The position numbers and the translations under genes are program-made. DNA of 64,000 nt, from positions 58,180 to 122,179 of the forward strand of contig DASUDX010000136.1 of assembly GCA_036275365.1 (NCBI GenBank), written 5' to 3'. This document shows, in pieces, positions 30,631-37,628 of this stretch. Source of the DNA: DASUDX01 sp036275365. GTDB lineage: Bacteria > Pseudomonadota > Gammaproteobacteria > Nevskiales > Nevskiaceae. The notes beneath the pieces are model-generated. The model saw only the letters and a program-made list of their open reading frames with translations. It ran no database searches and was not told the DNA's origin. Numbering within the stretch: the stretch's first letter is position 1; each line of letters starts with the position of its first letter.

Positions 30631-33144
30631 ATGCAGCGCGCTCCCGATCTCCTTCCCCTGCAGCCGGTCGCCGGCAGCACCTGGCTGTATGCCCTGCGCC
30701 GTCTGCGGCGTGGCTGGAAAAGCGGCGATCTGCTGATCCTCGCGGCGGCGCTGGCGCTGGCGGTGGCCGCCACCGGCAGCGTCGGGGCCTTTACCGAGCG
30801 GGTGCGCCTGGCGCTGGAAAGCCAGAGCGGCGAGGCCCTCGGCGGTGATGCCCGGGTGCGCGGGCGCGAGCCGCTGCCGGAGGCGCTGCGCGGCGAGCTG
30901 CAGGGCCAGGGCCTGCGTCTGAGCGCGGTCACCACCTTCCCCAGCGTGGCGATTGCCGGAGAGCGCAGCAGCCTGGTCTCGGTCAAGGCGGTGGAGGCGG
31001 GCTATCCCCTGCGCGGCGAGCTGCGTCTGAGCGAGGCCCCCTACGCACCGGCCCGGCCGGCCAGCGGCGCGCCGCCGCGCGGTTCGGTGTGGGTCGATGC
31101 CCGCGCCCTGCAGGAACTCGGGCTGTCCGTCGGGCAGCCGCTGCAGCTGGGCCGGCTGAGCCTGACCGTGGCCGCCCTGATCGATTTCGAACCGGATCGC
31201 GGCGGCGGCTTCTCCGATCTCGGGCCGCGGCTGATCATCGGCCAGGCGGATCTCGCCGAGGCCGGTCTGCTGGTGGAGGGCAGCCGCGCCAGCTACCAGT
31301 GGCTGCTGGCCGGCCCGGCCGAGGCGCTGGCCATCGCCCGCGAGCGGATCGAGGCCGACCCCGAGCTGCGCTACGAGACCCCGCGCGAAGCCCGCCAGGA
31401 GCTGGCGCGCGCGCTGGACCGCGCCGGGCTGTTCCTCGATGTGGCGGGTCTGGCCGCTGCCCTGCTGGCCGCGGCTGCGGTGGCCCTCACCGCCCGCGCC
31501 CAGGGCGTGGCCCTGCGCAACGAGGTGGCCCTGCTCAAGACCCTGGGGGCCCGACGGGGCTTTCTGCTGCGCGGCCTGAGCCTGCAGATGCTGCTGCTGG
31601 GTCTGGCGGCGGGCGGGCTGGGCGTGCTGCTGGCCGCGGCCGGGCAGGGGGTGATCGCCGCGGCGCTCGCCGGCGCCCTGGAGGTGGCGCTGCCAGCGCC
31701 CTCGCCGTGGCCCCTGCTGGCGGCCTATGCCCTCGGCCTGCTGCTGATGCTGGGCTTCGCCCTGCCGCCGCTGCTGGAGGCCACCGCCACCCCGCCGCTG
31801 CGGGTGCTGGCGCGCGATCTGGTGCCCCAGCCCAGCCGCTATGTGCCTCTGCTGGCGCTCGCCGCGGTCGCGGTGCTGCTGCTGGTGCAGACCGGCGCGG
31901 TCGATCTCGCGCTCACCGTGCTGGTCGGCGCTGCGCTCGCGGCGGGCGCGCTGGCGGGGCTCGCGATGGCGGCGGTGCGTCTGCTCGCCCCGCTGCGCCG
32001 CTCGGTGGGTGCCGGCCTGCGCTTCGGCCTCGGCAATGTGGCGCGGCGCCAGGCGGCAACGGTGGGTCAGGTGGTGGCCCTGGGCCTCGCCCTGCTCGCC
32101 CTGCTGCTGGTCTCGGTGGTGCGCGAGGACCTGCTGGAGACCTGGCGCGGCCGCCTGCCGCCCGAGGTGCCCAACCAGTTCCTGATCAACATCCAGAACG
32201 AGCAGGTCGAGCCGCTGCGCGCCTTCCTCGCCGCCCGCGGGGTGGCCGATGCCCCGCTCTGGCCGCTGGCCCGCGCCCGGCTGATCGGGCTCAACGGGGT
32301 CGAGGTCAGCGAGGAGAGCTTCGAGGATCCGGAAACCCGGCGCTGGATCAACCGCGAGTTCAATCTGTCGTGGACCGACCGCTTCGGCGACGACAACCAG
32401 CTGCTCAGTGGCGACTGGTGGGACGAGGCGGCGCGCGGCCAGCCCTGGGTGTCCGCCGAGGACTATGCGGTGGAGCGGCTGGGCCTGAAGCTCGGCGACA
32501 CCCTGACCCTCGACTTCGCCGGCTGGCAGACCACCCTGACCGTGGTGAACACCCGCAAGGTGAGCTGGGACAGCTTCCGCCCCAATTTCTTCCTGGTCAC
32601 CCCGCCGGGGGCGATCGAGGCCGCCCCGCGCCAGTGGCTGACCAGCTTCTACCTGCCGCCGGCGCAGCGCGGCCTGCTGCTGGAGCTGGCCCGCGAGTTT
32701 CCCAACATCACCGCGCTGGATCTGGAGGCCGCGCTCAACCAGGTGCGCGGCATCATCGACCGGGTGGTGCGGGCGGTCGAGTTCGTCTTCCTGTTCGCCC
32801 TGCTGGCCGGCCTGCTGGTGCTGATGGCGGCCATCAACGGCACCCGCGAGGAGCGCCGTCGCGAGGCCGCCGTGCTGCGCACCCTGGGCGCGCGCACCGC
32901 CACCCTGCGCGCCGGCCTGCTGGCCGAGTACGCCACCCTCGGCCTGCTCGCCGGCCTGGTCGCCGCCTGCGCCGCCCAGGGCATCGCCTGGGCGCTGGCC
33001 GAGCGGGCCTTCGAGATTCCCTATGGCCCGCGGCCGCTGCTGTGGCTGATCGGTGCGGTCAGCGGCACCGCCCTGGTCACCCTGCTGGGCTGGCTGAGCA
33101 TGCGCCGGGTGCTGAGCACGCCCCCGCGCGCCATCCTCGGCTGA
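30631..33144 (+). CDS. ybbP: ABC transporter permease, YbbP (FtsX-like)
   Basis: 837 residues, the length of double-FtsX permeases. One N-terminal helix (LLILAAALALAVAATGSVGAFTERVRLAL), a large periplasmic domain, then FtsX blocks with AQGVALRNEVALLKTLGARRGFLLRGLSLQMLLLG and EERRREAAVLRTLGARTATLRAGLLAEYATLGLLAG, about ten membrane segments in total. It is the expected partner of YbbA, although the two are not adjacent in this genome. The YbbAP complex is implicated in envelope lipid or lysophospholipid handling, consistent with tesA nearby. A 9-bp perfect hairpin without a T tract follows the stop. Confidence 0.93.
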   Translation: MQRAPDLLPLQPVAGSTWLYALRRLRRGWKSGDLLILAAALALAVAATGSVGAFTERVRLALESQSGEALGGDARVRGREPLPEALRGELQGQGLRLSAVTTFPSVAIAGERSSLVSVKAVEAGYPLRGELRLSEAPYAPARPASGAPPRGSVWVDARALQELGLSVGQPLQLGRLSLTVAALIDFEPDRGGGFSDLGPRLIIGQADLAEAGLLVEGSRASYQWLLAGPAEALAIARERIEADPELRYETPREARQELARALDRAGLFLDVAGLAAALLAAAAVALTARAQGVALRNEVALLKTLGARRGFLLRGLSLQMLLLGLAAGGLGVLLAAAGQGVIAAALAGALEVALPAPSPWPLLAAYALGLLLMLGFALPPLLEATATPPLRVLARDLVPQPSRYVPLLALAAVAVLLLVQTGAVDLALTVLVGAALAAGALAGLAMAAVRLLAPLRRSVGAGLRFGLGNVARRQAATVGQVVALGLALLALLLVSVVREDLLETWRGRLPPEVPNQFLINIQNEQVEPLRAFLAARGVADAPLWPLARARLIGLNGVEVSEESFEDPETRRWINREFNLSWTDRFGDDNQLLSGDWWDEAARGQPWVSAEDYAVERLGLKLGDTLTLDFAGWQTTLTVVNTRKVSWDSFRPNFFLVTPPGAIEAAPRQWLTSFYLPPAQRGLLLELAREFPNITALDLEAALNQVRGIIDRVVRAVEFVFLFALLAGLLVLMAAINGTREERRREAAVLRTLGARTATLRAGLLAEYATLGLLAGLVAACAAQGIAWALAERAFEIPYGPRPLLWLIGAVSGTALVTLLGWLSMRRVLSTPPRAILG

Positions 33145-33167
33145 GGCGCGGCGCTCGACCGGCCCAT

Positions 33168-33189
33168 CGCGGCCGGCCAGCCGGCCGCG
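33168..33189 (+). terminator. Hairpin after ybbP without a U tract
   Basis: CGCGGCCGG, loop CCAG, CCGGCCGCG: a perfect 9-bp GC stem 23 bases after the ybbP stop. No T run follows, so intrinsic termination is doubtful; it could help Rho-dependent termination or protect the 3' end. Confidence 0.35.
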
Positions 33190-33232
33190 GCAGCGGCGCC
33201 GCGGGCGGGGGCGATGGGCGGGCCGCGGCGGC

Positions 33233-33238
33233 TACAAT
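33233..33238 (+). promoter_or_regulatory. Probable -10 element for mdh
   Basis: TACAAT followed by CGCGC, 38 bases before the mdh ATG. No clear -35 hexamer. It is one of the best matches among the recurring -10-like sites of the window. Confidence 0.45.
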
Positions 33239-33276
33239 CGCGCACTTTTCCTTCCCACCGCTGGAGCCCTTCGTCC

Positions 33277-34266
33277 ATGAAAAAGCCCGTCAAGGTCGCC
33301 ATCACCGGCGCTGCCGGCCAGATTGCCTACTCGCTGATCTTCCGCATCGCCGACGGCTCCTTCCTCGGCCCGGATCAGCCGGTGCATCTGCAGCTGCTCG
33401 AGGTGCCGGTGCCGGAGGTGCTGGAGAAGCTCAAGGGCACGGTGATGGAGATCGAGGACTGCGCCTTCCCGCTGGTGTCCGGCATCACCGCCACCGGTGA
33501 CATGAACGAGGCCTTCAGCGGCACCGATTACGCCTTCCTGGTCGGTGCCCGTCCGCGCGGTCCGGGGATGGAGCGCAAGGACCTGCTCACCGCCAACGGC
33601 GGCATCTTCGGCCCGCAGGGCAAGGCCATCGCCGCCAATGCCAGCAAGGATGTGCGCGTGCTGGTGGTGGGCAACCCGGCCAACACCAATGCCCTGATCG
33701 CCGCCACCGCCGCCGCCAAGGGCGGGCTCGATCCGCAGCAGTTCCACGCCATGGTGCGCCTGGACCACAACCGCGCGGTCAGCCAGCTCGCCAGCAAGAC
33801 CGGCAGCCACGGCAACCAGATCGACAAGGTCATCATCTGGGGCAACCACAGCTCCACCCAGTACCCGGATCTGCACCACACCACGGTGGCCGGCAAGCCG
33901 GCGCTGTCGCTGGTCGACCTGGCCTGGTACGAGAAGGACTTCATTCCCACCGTGCAGCAGCGCGGCGCGGCCATCATCAAGGCGCGCGGCCTGTCCTCGG
34001 CGGCCTCGGCGGCTTCTGCTGCGGTCGACCACATGCGCGACTGGGCGCTGGGCTCCAACGGCAAGTGGGTGAGCATGGGCGTGCCCAGCGACGGCAGCTA
34101 CGGCATCAAGCCCGGCGTGGTCTACGGCTATCCCTGCGTGTGCAAGAACGGCCGCTACGAGATCGTCCAGGGCCTGGAGGTGAACGCCTTCAGCCGCGCC
34201 CGCATGGACGCGACCGAGAACGAGCTGCGCGAGGAGCGCGCGGCCATCGAGTCGCTGCTGGCCTGA
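33277..34266 (+). CDS. mdh: Malate dehydrogenase (NAD)
   Basis: 329 residues from ATG 33277. Interconverts malate and oxaloacetate in the TCA cycle. Marks: VAITGAAGQIAYSLIFRIA, LQLLEVP for the NAD loop, substrate arginines in GARPRGPGMERKDLL, VVGNPANTNALIA, RLDHNRAVSQLA with the catalytic Asp/Arg group, His in IIWGNHSSTQYPDL, and the C-terminal SMGVPSDGSYGI block. This is the 325-330-residue LDH/MDH subgroup found in many proteobacteria, not the shorter E. coli type. It has its own promoter-like site and a strong terminator, so it is probably monocistronic. Confidence 0.97.
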   Translation: MKKPVKVAITGAAGQIAYSLIFRIADGSFLGPDQPVHLQLLEVPVPEVLEKLKGTVMEIEDCAFPLVSGITATGDMNEAFSGTDYAFLVGARPRGPGMERKDLLTANGGIFGPQGKAIAANASKDVRVLVVGNPANTNALIAATAAAKGGLDPQQFHAMVRLDHNRAVSQLASKTGSHGNQIDKVIIWGNHSSTQYPDLHHTTVAGKPALSLVDLAWYEKDFIPTVQQRGAAIIKARGLSSAASAASAAVDHMRDWALGSNGKWVSMGVPSDGSYGIKPGVVYGYPCVCKNGRYEIVQGLEVNAFSRARMDATENELREERAAIESLLA

Positions 34267-34291
34267 TCGGCGCCAGCGCGGCACCCCACCC

Positions 34292-34323
34292 GCACCGGCA
34301 GGGCGACCTGCCGGTGCTTTTTT
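34292..34323 (+). terminator. Intrinsic terminator of mdh
   Basis: GCACCGGCAGG, loop GCGA, CCTGCCGGTGC: a perfect 11-bp stem 25 bases after the mdh stop, followed directly by six T. On the minus strand no T run follows, so it serves mdh only. Confidence 0.93.
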
Positions 34324-34338
34324 GTGGGTGGCGGCTGC

Positions 34339-34758
34339 CTACTCGGCCTCGTCGAAGGCCACCCGCAGGTCCTCCACCCGGGCGCGGTTCACGCCGAAAT
34401 CGCTCAGACCCAGGCGCGAGGCGCTGCGCACATGGATCAGCTGGGCGGCGGGGTCGAGCAGGAACTCGACATCGTCAACGAAGCCGAAGAAGGCCGATTC
34501 GAACTCGGCGTGCACATAGTCGCGGCTCTGGCTGACGATGCGCGCGCGCGGCTGGGCCAGCAGCACCGCCACCAGCCGGGTCATCGCATCCCAGGGATTG
34601 CCGGTGAAGGTGAAGGGACGCACATGGCGCGGCCCGAGCTCGCCGGTGACCTCGGCCTCCTCCTGGCTGCACACGCAGTTGCTGCGCCCGGCGCAGCCGG
34701 CCAGGCGGCCGCCGCGCACCCCGAGATTGTCCGGCCGACGGCCGTGAAACTTGAACAT
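34339..34758 (-). CDS. DUF1499 domain protein
   Basis: 139 residues without a signal peptide. The domain is recognised from NLGVRGGRLAGCAGRSNCVCS (two or three Cys), FTGNPWDAMTRLVAVLLAQPRARIVSQSRDYVHAEFESAFFGFVDDVEFLLDPAAQLIHVRSASRLGLSDFGVNRARVEDL in the usual order of the family. DUF1499 proteins occur in bacteria and chloroplasts without an agreed function; cysteine spacing C-x6-C-x-C is visible. It lies on the minus strand between the mdh terminator and oxyR, 64 bases from oxyR's stop, so it may be co-transcribed downstream of oxyR. Confidence 0.88.
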   Translation of the reverse strand: MFKFHGRRPDNLGVRGGRLAGCAGRSNCVCSQEEAEVTGELGPRHVRPFTFTGNPWDAMTRLVAVLLAQPRARIVSQSRDYVHAEFESAFFGFVDDVEFLLDPAAQLIHVRSASRLGLSDFGVNRARVEDLRVAFDEAE

Positions 34759-34822
34759 GCTGCCTCCCCGCTGGAACTGGGGCCAATCCCTGGCCGCTTG
34801 GATCGGATCACCGCAACACCGC

Positions 34823-35764
34823 TTACAAACCCTCCTGCAGGGCCTCGCCGAACAGCAGGCTGACCCCGCGCAGCGGGCTGGACAGAATCGCCTGGCGCAG
34901 AGCCGCCACCGCCTTCAGGCGGGGAAAGCTCTTGCGCCAGACCAGGGCAATGCGGCGCGACGGCGCCGGGGCGCGGAACGGCCGCCAGACGGTGAGGCCG
35001 GAGTCATCGCCGCGGTTCTCCACCACCGCCTGCGGCAGCACCGTCACGCCCAGGCCGCCGGCCACCATGTGGCGGATGGTCTCCAGACTCGAGCCGGTGC
35101 GCGGGCGGGCGGTCTCGCCATCGCCCTCCACGCACTTGGGGCAGGCGCTGATCACCTGGTCGCGGAAGCAGTGCCCGGGCCCGAGCAGCAGCAGCGACTC
35201 CTCGGCGAGATCGCCGGCGGCGATCTGCGGCGCGCTCGCCCAGCGGTGCTCGCTGGGCAGCACCACCACGAAGTCCTCGTCGTAAAGCGCCCAGGTCGAC
35301 AGCCCCGGCGTCTGGATCGGCAGGGCGACGCAGATGACATCGATCTCGTCCTCGCGCAGCTGTTCGAGCAGCCGGGCGGTGAAGTTCTCCTCCAGCACCA
35401 GGGGCATCTGCGGGGCCTGCTCGCGCAGGCGCGGGATCAGATGCGGCAGCAGATAGGGGGCGACGGTGTAGATGGCGCCGAAGCGCAGCGCACCGGCCAG
35501 CTCGTCGCGGCCCTCGCGGGCCAGGTCCTCGACCCGCTTGGCCTCGGCGATCACCTTGCGCGCCTGGACGATGATCCGCTCGCCCACCGCGGTGGGCTTG
35601 ACCTCGCCCCGGCTGCGCTCGAACAGGGCGACCCCGAGCTGGTCCTCGAGCTTCTTGATCGCCACCGACAGGGTCGGCTGGGAGACGAAGGAGCGATCCG
35701 CCGCGCGGCCGAAGTGGCGCTCGCGGTCGAGGTTCACCAGATAGCGCAGCTCGGTCAGCGTCAT
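34823..35764 (-). CDS. oxyR: Hydrogen-peroxide-sensing LysR-type regulator OxyR
   Basis: 313 residues from ATG 35764, overlapping the ACT gene's stop by 4 bp. N-terminal wHTH: MTLTELRYLVNLDRERHFGRAADRSFVSQPTLSVAIKKLEDQLGVALFERSR. The sensor has Cys199 and Cys208 (GHCFRDQVISAC), exactly at the E. coli OxyR numbering, the pair that forms the peroxide-induced disulfide. An extra Cys211 is nearby. It likely activates peroxide defence genes, none of which are in the window. It is last in an overlapping run with topA, tsaC, hemF and the ACT protein, unlike its usual free-standing position. Confidence 0.95.
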   Translation of the reverse strand: MTLTELRYLVNLDRERHFGRAADRSFVSQPTLSVAIKKLEDQLGVALFERSRGEVKPTAVGERIIVQARKVIAEAKRVEDLAREGRDELAGALRFGAIYTVAPYLLPHLIPRLREQAPQMPLVLEENFTARLLEQLREDEIDVICVALPIQTPGLSTWALYDEDFVVVLPSEHRWASAPQIAAGDLAEESLLLLGPGHCFRDQVISACPKCVEGDGETARPRTGSSLETIRHMVAGGLGVTVLPQAVVENRGDDSGLTVWRPFRAPAPSRRIALVWRKSFPRLKAVAALRQAILSSPLRGVSLLFGEALQEGL

Positions 35765-36147
35765 GGGCCCTCGGTCTCGGCGAGGCGATGGCCGATGGCG
35801 GCGAGCGCGGCCCGTGCCCGCTCCAGATCCGGTTCCTGCACCAGCACGAAATCGGTTTCGAAGGAGTTGACCGCGAAGATGCTCACCCCGGCCTCGGCCA
35901 GCGGCTGGGCCACCGCCGCCAGCACCCCGGTCTCGGAGAAGGCGAAGGGCCCGGCGATCTCCAGCGCCCGCCACACCGGCTGCAGATCACCGCGCCGCTG
36001 GCTGCGCACCAGGGTCAGCGATTCCGGCGTGCGCACTGCCGCCCAGAACGGGCCTTCGGCCGGCGGCACCGCGGCGGTCGGCGGCAGCCGCTCCACCACC
36101 ACCCGCCAGGGATGGATCATCAGGCTCAGGCGGCGCTTCAGGCTCAT
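35761..36147 (-). CDS. Small ACT-domain protein
   Basis: 128 residues. N-terminal WRVVVERLPPTAAVP, then FWAAVRTPESLTLVR, and AGPFAFSETGVLAAVAQPLAEAGVSIFAVNSFETDFVLVQEPDLERARAAL; the second half has the G-x-L-A-x-x-A-x-P-L-A-x-A-G-V-S-I-F pattern of ACT domains that bind amino acids (the CASTOR-type ACT group). It overlaps both neighbours by 4 bp, placing it between hemF and oxyR. Ligand and target are unknown; coupling to peroxide or haem control is only suggested by the operon. Confidence 0.82.
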   Translation of the reverse strand: MSLKRRLSLMIHPWRVVVERLPPTAAVPPAEGPFWAAVRTPESLTLVRSQRRGDLQPVWRALEIAGPFAFSETGVLAAVAQPLAEAGVSIFAVNSFETDFVLVQEPDLERARAALAAIGHRLAETEGP

Positions 36148-37055
36148 AGCCAGTCCCTCGGCTGCAGATAGTCGGTGTAGAGCCGCGCTTCCGGCGAGCC
36201 CGGCTCGGGCTGCCAGTCATAGCGCCAGCTCGCCTGCGGCGGCATCGAGCAGAGAATCGATTCGGTGCGTCCGCCGGACTGCAGACCGAACAGGGTGCCG
36301 CGGTCCCAGACCAGATTGAACTCCACATAGCGTCCGCGCCGGTAGAGCTGGAAGGCGCGTTCGCGCTCGCCGTACGGGGTGTCGCGGCGGCGTTCGACGA
36401 TCGGCACATAGGCCGGCAGGAAGTGGTCGCCGATGGCGCGGATCAGCCCGAAGGCGGCGTCGAAGCCGCCCTCGGTCCAGTCGTCGCAGAACAGCCCGCC
36501 AACGCCGCGGGTCTCGCCGCGGTGACGCAGGAAGAAGTAGTCGTCGCAGTGCTTCTTCAGCCGCGGGTAGACCGTCTCGCCGAACGGCGCGCAGGCGGCG
36601 CGGGCGGTGCGGTGCCAGTGCTCGACATCCTCGCGCACCGGGTAGTAGGGGGTGAGATCGAAGCCGCCGCCGAACCACCAGACATCCTCGGCGCCCTCGC
36701 GGTGGGCGACCAGATGGCGGACATTGAGATGGGTGGTGGGCACATGCGGGTTGCGCGGGTGGATCACCAGCGAGACCCCGGTGGCGACGAAGGCGCGACC
36801 CGCCAGCTCCGGCCGCGCGGCGCTGGCCGAGGCCGGCAGCCCCGGGCCATGGACCCGCGAGTAGAGCACCGCCGCGCGTTCGAACACCCGCCCGTTCTCG
36901 AGCACCCGCGACTCCCCGCCACCGCCCGCCGAACGGCTCCAGGGATCGATGCGGAAACGCTCGCCCGCGGCGCCTTCGAGGGCCTCGAGGCCGGCGCAGA
37001 TGCGGGCCTGCAGATCGCGCAGATAGGGGTCGACCACGAGATCCTGAGCGTTCAT
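36144..37055 (-). CDS. hemF: Aerobic coproporphyrinogen-III oxidase
   Basis: 303 residues, family length. Oxygen-dependent decarboxylation of coproporphyrinogen III to protoporphyrinogen IX in the cytoplasm. Marks: RFRIDPWSRSAGGGGESRVLENG, NPHVPTTHLNVRHLVA, WWFGGGFDLTPYYP, KKHCDDYFFLRHRGETRGVGGLFCDDW, YVPIVERRRDTPYGERERAFQLYRRGRYVEFNLVWDRGTLFGLQSGGRTESILCSMPP. Complements hemC and hemDX at the window start. Overlaps the ACT gene by 4 bp and begins 24 bases after tsaC. Confidence 0.97.
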   Translation of the reverse strand: MNAQDLVVDPYLRDLQARICAGLEALEGAAGERFRIDPWSRSAGGGGESRVLENGRVFERAAVLYSRVHGPGLPASASAARPELAGRAFVATGVSLVIHPRNPHVPTTHLNVRHLVAHREGAEDVWWFGGGFDLTPYYPVREDVEHWHRTARAACAPFGETVYPRLKKHCDDYFFLRHRGETRGVGGLFCDDWTEGGFDAAFGLIRAIGDHFLPAYVPIVERRRDTPYGERERAFQLYRRGRYVEFNLVWDRGTLFGLQSGGRTESILCSMPPQASWRYDWQPEPGSPEARLYTDYLQPRDWL

Positions 37056-37079
37056 GGGCCCAGTGTAGACGCCCGCTGC

Positions 37080-37628
37080 TTACAGCCGCAGCACCTCGCC
37101 GCTGAGCAGATCGCGGATCTCGGTGGGCCGTGCGGCACCGCCGGTGGCGCCGGGCAGCAGGGCGTCGAGCCGCTGTCCAAAACGAAGGCGCACCTGGCTG
37201 GCGCTGCGCGCCGGGGTCTCGCCGCTGCGGTTGGCGCTGGTGGAGATCAGCGGCCCGAAGGCCTCGCACAGCGCCCGCGCCAGCGGGTGGGCGGTGAGCC
37301 GGATCGCCAGACGCGGCTGGCCGCCGGTGACCCAGACCGGCGCCGCGGCGGTCACCGGCCACAGCCAGGTGTAGGGACCGGGCCAGCTCTGCAGGGCCTT
37401 CTGCGCCTGTGCCGCCGGCACCGGGGCCAGCCAGTCGCCGAAATCCTCCAGCCGCGCGGCGATCACGATCAGGCCCTTCTCCACCGGCCGCCGCTTGAGG
37501 GCGAGCAGACGCGCGCAGGCGAGCGGATCGGCAGGATCACAGCCCAGACCCCAGACCGCCTCGGTGGGGTAGGCGATCACCCCGCCGTCCTCCAGGGCGC
37601 GCACCGCCCGGCGCAGCGCCAGACTCAT
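37080..37628 (-). CDS. tsaC: Threonylcarbamoyl-AMP synthase (TsaC/Sua5/YrdC)
   Basis: 182 residues, the short YrdC-type without the Sua5 C-terminal domain. Makes threonylcarbamoyl-AMP for t6A37 tRNA modification. Marks: GGVIAYPTEAVWGLGCDP, ARLLALKRRPVEKGLIVIA, LQSWPGPYTWLWP, PRLAIRLTAHPLARALCEAFG and LISTSANRSGETPARSAS. It overlaps the topA stop by 4 bp, the topA-tsaC linkage seen in many gammaproteobacteria. Confidence 0.95.
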   Translation of the reverse strand: MSLALRRAVRALEDGGVIAYPTEAVWGLGCDPADPLACARLLALKRRPVEKGLIVIAARLEDFGDWLAPVPAAQAQKALQSWPGPYTWLWPVTAAAPVWVTGGQPRLAIRLTAHPLARALCEAFGPLISTSANRSGETPARSASQVRLRFGQRLDALLPGATGGAARPTEIRDLLSGEVLRL

